The position numbers and the translations under genes were made by a program. This document shows positions 17,649 to 26,531 of a stretch of 57,496 nt of DNA, piece after piece (positions within the stretch are counted from its first letter, which is position 1; each line of letters starts with the position of its first letter). Location of the stretch: NCBI RefSeq assembly GCF_014202495.1, contig NZ_JACHHA010000015.1, forward strand, positions 1 through 57,496. The letters run 5' to 3'. Source of the DNA: Cerasibacillus quisquiliarum (lineage in GTDB: Bacteria; Bacillota; Bacilli; Bacillales; Amphibacillaceae). A model generated the notes under the pieces. The model did no database searches. It was given only the letters and a program-made list of their open reading frames with translations, and was not told where the DNA came from.

Positions 17649-17948
17649 TTATTCGCTATCTAGTTTTTTTATTAATATTTTTCTTAACTTCTGCTCATAG
17701 CGATATTGATAAAAAGGACGATCGAATTTTTTATGATTCATTTTTCCAATGACTTGGCGAACCTGCCAATCATGAATGATTAATTCCCTCGCTCTTCCAT
17801 CCTGTAACAACTCTTGAAACCAACCATATTTTTTTAGCATTCTAATATTCTTACTCATATCTTCTTCATCTGGCTTTTTTAAAACATAATAGAAAAATAT
17901 TTCAATGACATCAAAAAAAGCGCCGAACAACTCAAAAAACATTCCCAA
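17649..17948 (-). CDS. Hypothetical protein with one membrane helix
   Basis: The 99-residue protein has a hydrophobic aromatic N-terminus (MFFELFGAFFDVIEIFFYYV) that could be membrane-associated. A basic helical C-terminus rich in Lys, Arg and Tyr follows. The TTG at 17948 has GGAGGAGAT at good spacing; the next ATG is 6 bp downstream. It is a single gene and I do not recognise the family. Confidence 0.55.
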   Translation of the reverse strand: MGMFFELFGAFFDVIEIFFYYVLKKPDEEDMSKNIRMLKKYGWFQELLQDGRARELIIHDWQVRQVIGKMNHKKFDRPFYQYRYEQKLRKILIKKLDSE

Positions 17949-18107
17949 TATGATCTCCTCCGATGCCTCATCTAATATGTCATACGTTTTTTTCGTCTAA
18001 AGGTTTCTTAAAATGGATAGAAATTTGCATCTATTTCTAGATGTAAAATATAGAATAAGGAAATTCCAGTATTTTATGTTATTTGAATAGAGTGTAAATA
18101 TTTTTAA

Positions 18108-18245
18108 ATTTTTATTGTCATTGTTTTCATTGTCCTCTTATTTGATTTGGCCAGACTACGGCAACAGAATAACACGTTGATTGATCAGAACGAAAGAATC
18201 ATTGAGTTACTGGATATCATTGAAAGACAGAACCATTCAAAATAG
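18108..18245 (+). pseudogene. Small membrane/coiled-coil protein, start codon missing
   Basis: A frame too short for routine calling encodes a hydrophobic helix (IVIVFIVLLFDLARL) followed by a coiled-coil (RQQNNTLIDQNERIIELLDI) and a stop. This layout is common in small Bacillus membrane proteins. No ATG, GTG or TTG precedes the helix before the upstream TAA, only ATT codons, and no ribosome binding site is well placed. It is probably a remnant that lost its start. Confidence 0.45.
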
Positions 18246-18316
18246 TTTTTGCGATATTCATCTACATTGAGCAGGCTGTATCATTACGTTTTTTTGAAAA
18301 AATTTTCAACAAAAAA

Positions 18317-18355
18317 AGAATGAGCCACTTTCTAAAAAAAGAAAATGCTCATTCT
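18317..18355 (-). terminator. Terminator of the tatA/GMC operon
   Basis: On the minus strand AGAATGAGC and GCTCATTCT form a perfect 9-bp stem with a second inner stem, followed by seven T. It lies about 10 bp after the tatA stop. Confidence 0.9.
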
Positions 18356-18364
18356 GTATCAATT

Positions 18365-18568
18365 TTATGCTTGTTTTTCTTGTTTATCTTTTTCTTTCTT
18401 CTTATCATCAGCGTCTTCATTCATAAGGCCACTTGTTGATTTCTTGAATTCACGTAATGTTTGTCCAGCAGCTTTACCAATCTCTGGTAATTTATTCGGA
18501 CCAAAAATAATTAATGCTAAACATAAGATTAAAATCAATCCGGGTATACCAATATTAGCAATTCCCAT
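18365..18568 (-). CDS. tatA: Twin-arginine translocase subunit TatA
   Basis: The protein of about 67 residues has the TatA/E layout: a short N-terminal transmembrane helix ([17 protein letters not shown]), the [20 protein letters not shown] amphipathic helix, and a charged Lys/Glu/Asp tail. It forms the pore that exports folded proteins. It ends an operon whose first gene encodes a twin-arginine signal peptide, so a dedicated translocase is likely. The second of two adjacent ATGs is taken as the start because GGAGG lies 7 bp before it. Confidence 0.93.
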   Translation of the reverse strand: MGIANIGIPGLILILCLALIIFGPNKLPEIGKAAGQTLREFKKSTSGLMNEDADDKKKEKDKQEKQA

Positions 18569-18629
18569 CATTCCACCTCCAAGGTAGCTCGACTATAAAC
18601 ATAAAAGTTACTCTTACTCTATTAAACCA

Positions 18630-20363
18630 TTATTTTTCAGGTTTTAAAAGTAAGCCGCCACCTTCTTTTAGATATTTTTCAATACCTTCTGCTGCGCGAT
18701 ACGCAAGAGCACCTACTGTTGCTGTTGGGTGACGATCACCAAAGTGTGGCATTGCTGAAGCACCTACAACGAATAAGTTCTCTGCATCCCACATTTGTAA
18801 GTATGTGTTTACTGCTGATGTTTCTGGATCTGTCCCCATTGTCACACCACCAGCATAGTGAGCACCATTATATACATGGTCAAACTCTTCAGGGACTTCA
18901 TCCACATCAATAATGTCGGCTCCCATTTTCTCCATGACTTCTTTACATTTTTCAATTCCGAATTTAGCGATGTTACGATCTTGATCCGTATATTTATTTG
19001 TGACACGGAGTAATGGGTCACCAAATGCATCTTTATATGTTGGGTCTAAATCTAAATAGTTATGCCACCATGGAAGTACTCCTGGTGTGAACCAAACATT
19101 TAAGCTACGGTTTGCATAGAATAAGGATTTTTCTTTCCATTCTTTACCCCATGAAGGTGTTCCTTTAGGTACTGGGTTATTGTTGATTGGCGCATCACCA
19201 TATTGTCTAATTTCAACTCCACCACCGTGTAAGAAATCAGTTTCAGAGTTATCAATATGCTCTCCAGTTAAGTCACTAAATGTTGCACCTAAAGCTCCAC
19301 CACCCATGTGTAAGTTGAATTTCTTATCATTGAAGAAACCTCTTGCACCTAGGAATGTAATATTAAATTGTCCAGTGAAGTTACGTCCAATAACTCCTTT
19401 TTTAGTCTTCGGATTATATGGCTCTCCGATTCCAGACATAAGAAGTAGTCGTGTGTTTGCCAGTGTAAATGCGCCAAGAACAACAACATCAGCTGGTTGT
19501 TCGTACTCTTGACCTGTAATCATATCAACATAAATAACACCTGTCGCCTTTTTTCCATCATAAGTGACACGGCGAGCATAAGCATGTGTTCTTAGTTCAA
19601 AGTTGCCCGTTTTTTGTGCTGTTGGAATAACCGTTACGATTGGATCAGACTTAGCTCCAAAGTCACAGCCGTAATGAGTACAATATGAGCAATACTGACA
19701 CTGATTAATCACTTCACCATCTGGATTTTCATAAGTTTGTGTTACGTTAGCAGATGAGATTTGGAAAGGATGATATCCTAACTCTTTTGCTGCTTCCTTG
19801 AATAAACGTAAGTTTGGTGTTTCTACTGTTGGCGGGTTTGGATAAGGTGACGAACGTTTTGCACCTAATGGATCTTCCTCACCTGATATACCCGCTGTTT
19901 TTTCCCAACGATCATAGTATTTTTCAAATTCGTCATATGAAATGCCCCAGTCACGCAATAATGAACCTTCTGGAATTCGGTCTTTTCCGTAACGTTTCTC
20001 TATTTCCGAACGAATTTCAAATTCAAATGGATTATAACGGTATGTTGCACCTGCCCAGTGAACACTACTACCACCTAAATGATTTCCTACCATCATCTCA
20101 TCTTGTGTACGAACTGGTAGCGCTGTTTCATCCATAGATGTTCTAGATGTAATCGTTTCAATACTTAAATCTTGCATAATATATTTCCGAGACATATAAC
20201 GTAATTCGTCTTTTGCACCGATATAGTCGTTTGTTGATTTTTCTTCGCCACGTTCAAGTGCGACTACTTTATAACCTGCTTTAGCCAGTTCAGCTGAAAC
20301 GACACCGCCTGACCAGCCTGTTCCAACAACAACGACATCTACTTTTTCTAGTTTTTTAGGCAT
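18630..20363 (-). CDS. GMC oxidoreductase, gluconate 2-dehydrogenase flavoprotein-like
   Basis: The 577-residue FAD enzyme oxidises a sugar acid or alcohol. The FAD-binding GTGWSGGVVSAELAKAGY loop is at residues 14-31. A Cys-rich stretch (CQYCSYCTHYGCDFG) lies in the middle. The C-terminal GMC signature with the active-site His is HFGDRHPTATVGALAYR. It lies 60 bp after a subunit-3 gene carrying a Tat signal and before tatA, so the flavoprotein is probably exported folded by hitch-hiking with that subunit. The physiological substrate is unknown. Confidence 0.92.
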   Translation of the reverse strand: MPKKLEKVDVVVVGTGWSGGVVSAELAKAGYKVVALERGEEKSTNDYIGAKDELRYMSRKYIMQDLSIETITSRTSMDETALPVRTQDEMMVGNHLGGSSVHWAGATYRYNPFEFEIRSEIEKRYGKDRIPEGSLLRDWGISYDEFEKYYDRWEKTAGISGEEDPLGAKRSSPYPNPPTVETPNLRLFKEAAKELGYHPFQISSANVTQTYENPDGEVINQCQYCSYCTHYGCDFGAKSDPIVTVIPTAQKTGNFELRTHAYARRVTYDGKKATGVIYVDMITGQEYEQPADVVVLGAFTLANTRLLLMSGIGEPYNPKTKKGVIGRNFTGQFNITFLGARGFFNDKKFNLHMGGGALGATFSDLTGEHIDNSETDFLHGGGVEIRQYGDAPINNNPVPKGTPSWGKEWKEKSLFYANRSLNVWFTPGVLPWWHNYLDLDPTYKDAFGDPLLRVTNKYTDQDRNIAKFGIEKCKEVMEKMGADIIDVDEVPEEFDHVYNGAHYAGGVTMGTDPETSAVNTYLQMWDAENLFVVGASAMPHFGDRHPTATVGALAYRAAEGIEKYLKEGGGLLLKPEK

Positions 20364-20422
20364 AAAATATATCCTCCTCTGTAAAACCTTTACTGTTAAA
20401 ATATGAATCTATATAAATTCCA

Positions 20423-21208
20423 TCACGGCTGATAATCTTTTAAGCTAATAGGATCTTGTTTAACAAATTCTTCTGATTCGATATCATTTATATACGCAGG
20501 ACGTGGTCCTGGGAATTCACGCATTTTCCAACCCATCATATCTCTGTTTCCACCATATAAAGGATCTGCATAGGCGCCTTCAATAGTCATTTGACGAAGC
20601 AATTGGAAGAATGATTTGGATGAGGCACCTCTCATTTTTTCCTTTCCTTCTTCAAATGCTTTTAAAATTTCATCTTGTTGTTCTCCTTCAATTTCATGGA
20701 AACGTTTATCATGTTTTTTCAAGCTGACTTGATTCATTGCTCTTAACCCTTCAAGCATCATATCACCACGGTTTAAACGTGATTGATAGCGTTCAGTATT
20801 ATGAATATCTTTGAAAGGTCCTTGCATATAATCTTTTCCGTTTTGGCCAAATTCTCCAGCTAATTGACGGTCTATAAAGTATGGAACACCTAGCCAAATA
20901 GCTCCTGGTCCATTATCATCTTCTGGATAAATTCGCTCTACAGCCGCTTTCAACACATCAAAATCTTCTTTTCTATTGAAGAAGATTCGTGCATCTTTAC
21001 CATCGTTTTCTTCATTCGTATCTGTCGAAGCAGGCTCTGATTTTAAATTATTTGTAATTAGACCGCCAAATAACGATCCACCAATTACTCCTCCTAAAAC
21101 AAGACCTGTATTTTTAATAAATTTACGACGGCCTAAGCCATCTACTTCTTGTTGAGCGTCTTGTTTCTTCTTCATGTCAGACGCTTGATTTGTATTTTTC
21201 TCTGTCAT
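20423..21208 (-). CDS. Gluconate 2-dehydrogenase subunit 3 family protein with Tat signal
   Basis: The 261-residue small subunit starts with a twin-arginine signal: GRRKFIKNTG (Arg27-Arg28), then a weakly hydrophobic segment VLGGVIGGSLFGGLI. The mature part carries the family pattern FDVLKAAVERIYPEDDNGPG and GGNRDMMGWKMREFPGPRPA. It should escort the flavoprotein encoded next across the membrane. It is the first gene of the operon, with a good sigma-A promoter 84 bp before the start. Confidence 0.9.
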   Translation of the reverse strand: MTEKNTNQASDMKKKQDAQQEVDGLGRRKFIKNTGLVLGGVIGGSLFGGLITNNLKSEPASTDTNEENDGKDARIFFNRKEDFDVLKAAVERIYPEDDNGPGAIWLGVPYFIDRQLAGEFGQNGKDYMQGPFKDIHNTERYQSRLNRGDMMLEGLRAMNQVSLKKHDKRFHEIEGEQQDEILKAFEEGKEKMRGASSKSFFQLLRQMTIEGAYADPLYGGNRDMMGWKMREFPGPRPAYINDIESEEFVKQDPISLKDYQP

Positions 21209-21298
21209 GATATTCTTTCCTCCATTCCCTTAAATGATTCATAACTCCCCTTTACTAGAATATGTATCTAGTATCTTTTATTAAAAAACACATTTGCT

Positions 21299-21327
21299 AT
21301 TATATATCTGACACCTTTTGATTTCAA
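21299..21327 (-). promoter_or_regulatory. Sigma-A promoter of the GMC dehydrogenase operon
   Basis: On the minus strand TTGAAA (21327-21322), a 17-bp spacer and TATAAT (21304-21299) form a near-consensus housekeeping promoter. The predicted start near 21292 leaves an 84-nt leader before the subunit-3 gene. Confidence 0.75.
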
Positions 21328-21390
21328 ATGTAAATAAGTTGCATATGTTGTTTAAAGTAAGACTATTTCATCCATTGCTTTTGAAATCGT

Positions 21391-21969
21391 TTACTGAAGT
21401 GCTTTTATATCTAAAATAGCTTGTTTTTGACCTTCTTCCCCGACACCATCATACTTTTTTACTATTTTACCTTTTGGATTCACTAGAAAGAAACTTGTTC
21501 CATGAGCAATTTGATCATTGCCTGTACCTGGACTTGCTTTTTGCAAAGACGTTTTAAAGTAATTCATAGACAAATCCTGAATCGTTTTAAATTGATATCC
21601 TGTTAAAAATGTCCAATTAGAAAAATCTACGCCATAATCTTTAGCATATTGTTTTAATACTTCTGGTGTATCGAATTCAGGGTCTACACTAAATGAAACG
21701 ATTTGTATATCAAGTTTATTCTCTTTTAGTTCCTGTTGCAGTTTCGCCATGTTTTTTGTCATCACTGGACATACTGTTTTGCAATTTGTATATACGAAAC
21801 TTGCTAACCACCATTGTCCTTTTAAATCATTTAGACCAAATGTTTCTCCGTTCTGAGTCGTATATTCAAACTCTGGTAATTGCTCAGATATATTTTCTTC
21901 TATCTTTCCACCACATGCCACAAGTAATGTAAGTAAAATGAAAACAAGTAGCAAACGTACATGTCTCAC
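21391..21969 (-). CDS. SCO1/SenC family copper-dependent lipoprotein
   Basis: The 193-residue membrane-anchored thioredoxin-fold protein helps to build the CuA centre of cytochrome c oxidase or acts in thiol chemistry. The lipobox LVAC is near residue 19 after the basic MRHVRL start. The copper motif is NCKTVCP and the distal His is in IAHGTSFF. The GTG at 21969 is chosen because AAGGAGG lies 8 bp upstream; an in-frame ATG 24 bp earlier would contain that site. It is transcribed alone, upstream of the GMC operon. Confidence 0.92.
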   Translation of the reverse strand: MRHVRLLLVFILLTLLVACGGKIEENISEQLPEFEYTTQNGETFGLNDLKGQWWLASFVYTNCKTVCPVMTKNMAKLQQELKENKLDIQIVSFSVDPEFDTPEVLKQYAKDYGVDFSNWTFLTGYQFKTIQDLSMNYFKTSLQKASPGTGNDQIAHGTSFFLVNPKGKIVKKYDGVGEEGQKQAILDIKALQ

Positions 21970-22515
21970 ATGAACATCCTCCTTATCATTCATAACAACT
22001 GACGAAATAAAAACATAGTACAGTTTACTGTATTGGCACTAAAAATACAATAAGAATCTTATTCATCTGAGCTATTATACCAATTATTCATATCATAATA
22101 TTTAAGCGAAAGATTATTTAAGAGATATTTTACGCGTAAGAACTCAGATTAAGGGGAAAGCCGCAAACAATAGAGCAGTCTATAAGATACGAACTATATG
22201 AAGAATTATTTTCACCAAGCTTAAATATATACGAAAGGGAAATTTATAATAGATGCTATTCGAGAGTAAAGTAGACGTTGAAATGAGTGGAGTTATTAAC
22301 TAGATTACAACTCGGAGAAAAAAATCTATAAAGTAATTCTCAATTACTTTATAAGTGCTAGCCTAAGCTGTGCCTGGAAATCGTTGGGATACACTGACAT
22401 AACAAAAATTACAGTATTACATCACATTAAGTCCGAAAGCACTTTTCGCAATATCATCTCATATAAATATGCCATTATTCGTAAGAGCTAATCCCATCGA
22501 CCATGTAAACAAATT
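21970..22515. other. Intergenic region with one perfect hairpin
   Basis: About 550 bp carry no supported gene. The only clear structure is a perfect 12-bp hairpin at 22327-22353 (TATAAAGTAATT, loop CTC, AATTACTTTATA). No T-tract follows, so its role is unclear. Confidence 0.45.
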
Positions 22516-22570
22516 AAGGTTACATTAAGGCACTAAATTAACATACTGCTTATAGCCTCAATGTAACCTT
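22516..22570. terminator. Hairpin at the 3' end of the amidase gene
   Basis: AAGGTTACATT and AATGTAACCTT form a perfect 11-bp stem, extended inward by AGGC/GCCT. It lies 11 bp after the stop of the minus-strand amidase gene. Confidence 0.6.
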
Positions 22571-22580
22571 GTATGAAAAA

Positions 22581-23537
22581 CTATCTAAAAATTGCATTTG
22601 GTAAGAATGCAGATACGAGCCAATTTGGCGCATCAACAATTTCACTAATTCGTAAATCAACCGCAATACTACATAACATATAAGCTTCTTCATCTGTAAC
22701 GCCATAAGTGTCTACAATATGCTCAATCATATAACGAATCGCATTTTGCGACGCTTTATACAAATCAGGACCATGGCCTGTTGTCACATAATATCCCATA
22801 CTATCTGCTTCAGGCGTTGGTGGTCCAGGTATTTCATAGCGTGGTTCAGCAATCGTTTTACCTTTATGCAGCTTAAAACGAACAGTCGCTTCCATCGATG
22901 CTTCTATAGCTGTACCGCATACTTCGCCATCACCTTGAGCAGCGTGTGTATCACCGATTGAAAACAACGCTCCCTCAACTTGAACAGGTAAATACAGTTT
23001 CGTTCCTTTTACAAGATGACGAATATCCATATTACCACCATTATGACGTGGTGGAACGATACTATGGTTCCCTGGCTCTTTTAAGGCTACACCAATTGTG
23101 CCTGGAAAAGGTTTAAGAAAAATATCGATACCTGGTAAAAACTCTGCTTTTTTCCGGTCAGCTAGATCAATAATTTTTATAGCAGGATCAGGAAAGTCAT
23201 CTGCTAATAAACCAAATCCAGGAACAATCGCTGTCCATCCCCATTCTAATTGACGAAAATCGATCATTTCTACTTCAAGCGTATCACCTGGCTCTGCCCC
23301 TTTAATATAAATCGGTCCAGCTACAGGATTTAACTTTGAAAAATCAACGTTTTTAACATCTTCAGCTGTCGATTGACGATTAAACTGGCCGCCTGAAGCT
23401 TCTACAATTTCATAACTAATCGTTTGTCCAGAATCTACTTCTGCAATCGGTTCAATAGAATTGTCCCATCCAATATGACTATGTGAATGAAAATCATGAA
23501 TGGTCATATACGGATGATTATGATGATGAATCGTCAT
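22581..23537 (-). CDS. Acetamidase/formamidase family hydrolase
   Basis: The 318-residue cytosolic enzyme hydrolyses small amides to ammonia and the acid. Family features include VDFSKLNPVAGPIYIKGAEP, the EPGDTLEV turn, the PPRHNGGNMDIRHL segment and the acidic GDTHAAQGDGEVCGTAIE block. AAAGGAGAGGCGATTA precedes the ATG. The N-terminus is unusually His-rich. The next genes are a LysR regulator and a divergent EamA transporter, so the three may form a small amide-use or detoxification unit. Confidence 0.92.
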   Translation of the reverse strand: MTIHHHNHPYMTIHDFHSHSHIGWDNSIEPIAEVDSGQTISYEIVEASGGQFNRQSTAEDVKNVDFSKLNPVAGPIYIKGAEPGDTLEVEMIDFRQLEWGWTAIVPGFGLLADDFPDPAIKIIDLADRKKAEFLPGIDIFLKPFPGTIGVALKEPGNHSIVPPRHNGGNMDIRHLVKGTKLYLPVQVEGALFSIGDTHAAQGDGEVCGTAIEASMEATVRFKLHKGKTIAEPRYEIPGPPTPEADSMGYYVTTGHGPDLYKASQNAIRYMIEHIVDTYGVTDEEAYMLCSIAVDLRISEIVDAPNWLVSAFLPNAIFR

Positions 23538-23641
23538 TAATCGCCTCTCCTTTTTGTCTCTTTAATATATTAAAGCACACGGGTGTAATTTTTGCAAAAT
23601 ATTATCATTTCTATCTTGTTGCATTTTTATTTAATCTTATT

Positions 23642-24541
23642 TTATTCCTCTACCCGTGGTAATTTTTCATGGACATGTCTAGACCACGGCTTCAAATACT
23701 CAATAAATTTCTTTGTCGCTGGAGCGAGATTATTAAATGATTTGGCAGCGATACCGATTGTACGGTAACTTTCTTTTTCTAAATTAAGTACGCGAATATT
23801 TTTAGGTAAACGGTATAATGCCATTTCAGGTAAAATACTTATACCCATTCCGTGCTGCACCATAGAAAAAATCGCCTGATCATCTTCCAGTTCAAACTTA
23901 ACATTTGGGACAACATTATTTTCTTTTAAAATTCTTTTTAGATCATTATCACTTCCTTTTTTCGCTCGAATAAGAGGTTCTTCCGCAATTTCTGAAAAAC
24001 TGACCTCTTTTTTATGTGCAAGTGGATGATCCTCAGGAAAAATACAAAGCATGCGGTCTTTTTTCAATGGAATAACTTCAAAATGATATGATGTTGGAAT
24101 TGAGACAAATCCAAAGTCCACCTCACCTTTGAAAATCCATTCTTCTATTTCAGCGTAATCACCTTCAAACAGTTCTATTTCAATCGTCGGATGATAACGG
24201 CTAAATTGCTTTAATATTTCAGGAAGCCACTGGACAGAAACACTTGAAAATGTCCCAATCCGTACAGTTCCAATTTCTAAACCATTCATATCAGCTATCT
24301 CCTGTTCCATCTCCTCATATGATTGCAATATTTCTTTAATATACTGTAAAACACGTTCTCCATTGCTCGTCAAAGTTATTCCTGAACGCCCACGATGAAG
24401 AATTGAAAAACCCCAATTATCTTCTAAACTCGCAATCGCATGACTTACAGCTGATTGGGAAAGGTTCAGTTCTTCTCCTGCTTTTGTTAAACTGCCTAAC
24501 TCTACAACCTTATGAAATATTGCAAATTTTACAAGTGACAT
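23642..24541 (-). CDS. LysR family transcription regulator
   Basis: The 299-residue regulator has an N-terminal winged helix (KVVELGSLTKAGEELNLSQS, then AVSHAIASLE) and a two-lobed substrate-binding domain from about residue 90 (IGTVRIGTFSSVSVQWLPEI). The ATG at 24541 has AAGGGG about 9 bp upstream. It is divergent from an EamA transporter and just upstream of the amidase gene on the same strand. A T-N11-A palindrome lies in the divergent gap. Confidence 0.92.
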   Translation of the reverse strand: MSLVKFAIFHKVVELGSLTKAGEELNLSQSAVSHAIASLEDNWGFSILHRGRSGITLTSNGERVLQYIKEILQSYEEMEQEIADMNGLEIGTVRIGTFSSVSVQWLPEILKQFSRYHPTIEIELFEGDYAEIEEWIFKGEVDFGFVSIPTSYHFEVIPLKKDRMLCIFPEDHPLAHKKEVSFSEIAEEPLIRAKKGSDNDLKRILKENNVVPNVKFELEDDQAIFSMVQHGMGISILPEMALYRLPKNIRVLNLEKESYRTIGIAAKSFNNLAPATKKFIEYLKPWSRHVHEKLPRVEE

Positions 24542-24576
24542 AAAAACCAACCCCTTCCAAATATTTCAAATACAGA

Positions 24577-24597
24577 TACATGAATTTTTTTCATGTA
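24577..24597. promoter_or_regulatory. LysR-type binding palindrome
   Basis: A perfect inverted repeat, TACATGAA-N5-TTCATGTA, contains the T-N11-A core. It lies 35 bp upstream of the LysR start and upstream of a TATACT -10 (24640-24645) for the divergent transporter. It is a good operator candidate for both genes. Confidence 0.7.
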
Positions 24598-24684
24598 ATC
24601 ATCAAAAAACATTCATTTTATTTATTCTAAACTTACTATTATACTAGTTATTAATCAAATTTTTCGTATCGGGTGATGAAATCA

Positions 24685-25602
24685 ATGCAAGCTAAAGGAA
24701 ACAACAGTCTTAAAAAACATCAATTAAAAGGCGATTTAATGATGCTATTCGTCACCATGTTATGGGGATCATCTTATTTATTTATGAAAATGGGGATTAA
24801 TACAATTCCTGAATTTAATTTGGTCGGTCTACGCTTCGTTTTAGCATTTATTGTTTCAGCAGCTGTGTTTTATAAACGGTTAAAACAGATTGATACGACC
24901 ATCATAAAATACGGCGCTTTACTTGGATTCTTTTTATTCGGTACGTTATCAACCGTTACGATTGGGATGAATGACACATCTGTTTCAAACGCGGGATTTA
25001 TTTTTAGCTTAACGATTGTTTTCGTCCCATTACTAATGGCTATCTTTTTTAAAAAAATACCTGATGCAAAAACTATTTTCGGTATTTCTATTGCCCTTAT
25101 TGGGATTGGGCTTCTAACATTAAATAATGGCTTAAATTTAAATAAAGGTGACTTCCTTATAACATTAGGGGCTATCTTTTACGCTTTATATATTATTGTA
25201 ACTGATAAAGTGACGAAACATGTTGATTCAATTAACCTAGGAATCGTTCAACTCGGTTTTGCTGGACTGTTTGGGTTTACTTTTTCATTTATTTTTGAAA
25301 ATCCTGTGATGCCAAGCACAACTGAAGCGTGGATTGCCGTTCTAGCATTAGGAATATTTTGTAGTGCCATAGGGTTTATTGGCCAAACGATTGCTCAACA
25401 ATATACAACACCTACACGTACAGGATTAATCTTCTCTTTAGAACCCGTTTTTGCAGCTCTCTTTGGCTTTGTCTTTGTCGGTGAAGTTCTATCAGCAAAA
25501 GGTTATCTCGGAGCAGCACTTATTTTGATTGGTATCATTTCAACTAAAATTGACTTTAAAAAATTGGGCTTTGGAAAGCAATATAGTGAAATGGATATTT
25601 AA
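24685..25602 (+). CDS. EamA/DMT-family transporter
   Basis: The transporter of about 305 residues has ten predicted helices in two EamA repeats. It has the first-helix signature LWGSSYLFMKMGI and the second-repeat ending TPTRTGLIFSLEPVFAALFG. The ATG at 24685 follows GGGTGATG; starts at 24673, 24676 or about 24739 are also possible. Gene context (divergent from LysR, near an amidase) suggests that the LysR protein controls it. A strong terminator follows. Confidence 0.88.
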   Translation: MQAKGNNSLKKHQLKGDLMMLFVTMLWGSSYLFMKMGINTIPEFNLVGLRFVLAFIVSAAVFYKRLKQIDTTIIKYGALLGFFLFGTLSTVTIGMNDTSVSNAGFIFSLTIVFVPLLMAIFFKKIPDAKTIFGISIALIGIGLLTLNNGLNLNKGDFLITLGAIFYALYIIVTDKVTKHVDSINLGIVQLGFAGLFGFTFSFIFENPVMPSTTEAWIAVLALGIFCSAIGFIGQTIAQQYTTPTRTGLIFSLEPVFAALFGFVFVGEVLSAKGYLGAALILIGIISTKIDFKKLGFGKQYSEMDI

Positions 25603-25606
25603 CAAG

Positions 25607-25643
25607 AAAGCGATTGTGACGAACTTAAAGTCACAATCGCTTT
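25607..25643. terminator. Bidirectional terminator
   Basis: AAAGCGATTGTGAC and GTCACAATCGCTTT form a perfect 14-bp stem with a 9-nt loop between convergent genes. Confidence 0.9.
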
Positions 25644-25646
25644 TCA

Positions 25647-26057
25647 TTACTTATTAGTGTGTAGTTGTTTATTCATTTTATCTGCCACTTTTTTATAATA
25701 AAAATAAAAGCTGGCCCAATTTAACATATACATAACTGTGAATATAATGATTCCAAAGGTGATAGTACCGAAATGAAACGGAATCCAGCCAATCGGTATG
25801 GCGATTAAAAAGAACCCTCCAATCGTTAAGAGGAAATGAATAATTGTTTGTTTTAATGGACTCCATGAGTCTATTTCAAAAATGAAGGAGGCCAAGCTGA
25901 AATAAACCCCAAGGATTAAACTAGCTAACATATAGAGCCAAATAACATCAACTGTTGATTTAACATGGGTAAATTTAATTACTGTTAAAGCGATAAAAGT
26001 AAGTAGTCCACCAGCTGCTATCCCCATAGTTATTTTCTGTAGTATTCTGTTAATCAT
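25647..26057 (-). CDS. DUF3021 family membrane protein
   Basis: The 136-residue protein has four transmembrane helices and the DUF3021 pattern (MGIAAGGLLTFIALTVIKF, then a helix with YMLASLILGVYF). Such proteins are commonly encoded next to LytTR regulators and may modulate them. The ATG at 26057 overlaps the end of the LytTR gene by 8 bp and has AAGGAGGG upstream inside that gene, so translation is coupled. It is the last gene of a four-gene operon. Confidence 0.88.
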   Translation of the reverse strand: MINRILQKITMGIAAGGLLTFIALTVIKFTHVKSTVDVIWLYMLASLILGVYFSLASFIFEIDSWSPLKQTIIHFLLTIGGFFLIAIPIGWIPFHFGTITFGIIIFTVMYMLNWASFYFYYKKVADKMNKQLHTNK

Positions 26058-26508
26058 GCGCTTGCCCTCCTTGTAATTTTTCTTTAACAGAAGAAACATA
26101 TCGACGTGTGATATATTCTTTATTTCCCGAGTGGAAGTAAACACATAAATTACCGTTAAATGAGAGTTCAAAATGTTGGATTTGTTTTAAATTACCGATT
26201 ACAGACTTGGAAAATCGTAAAAAGTTATAAGGGATAAGTAACTCTTCTAGTTCATACAGTTTCTTTTTTATCTCAATATGCTTTTTATTTTTTAGTGCGG
26301 CATACACTTTTCGATTTTCTGCATATATATAATCAATGTCATCTGGAGCTAATATAACGGTCTGCTCGTGATCAATTCCAAACAATCGTTGTGCTTGCCT
26401 ACCTTTAATTATTTTTAGCAGCTCTTCCAATTCTTCAGTCCATTCGTTCGTCTGAATGGTTATAGACGTCTTGTCGTACTTCTCGTCAATATCGATGTTT
26501 ACTTTCAT
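26050..26508 (-). CDS. LytTR-type DNA-binding regulator without receiver domain
   Basis: The 152-residue regulator has a LytTR beta-rich DNA-binding domain from about residue 45 to 145 (IDYIYAENRKVYAAL, ELEELLIPYNFLRFSKSVIG, and KEYITRRYVSSVKEKL). There is no response-regulator domain; the N-terminal 45 residues form a short beta/helix extension. It is the third gene of the ABC operon and is likely to regulate that operon in partnership with the DUF3021 protein. Confidence 0.9.
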   Translation of the reverse strand: MKVNIDIDEKYDKTSITIQTNEWTEELEELLKIIKGRQAQRLFGIDHEQTVILAPDDIDYIYAENRKVYAALKNKKHIEIKKKLYELEELLIPYNFLRFSKSVIGNLKQIQHFELSFNGNLCVYFHSGNKEYITRRYVSSVKEKLQGGQAHD

Positions 26509-26531
26509 TCCAATCTCTCACCTCATGTCAT

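Noticed and set aside
22327..22353. Riboswitch or terminator at a perfect 12-bp hairpin
   Set aside because: No T-tract, no conserved riboswitch core and no downstream gene in the right orientation within reach.
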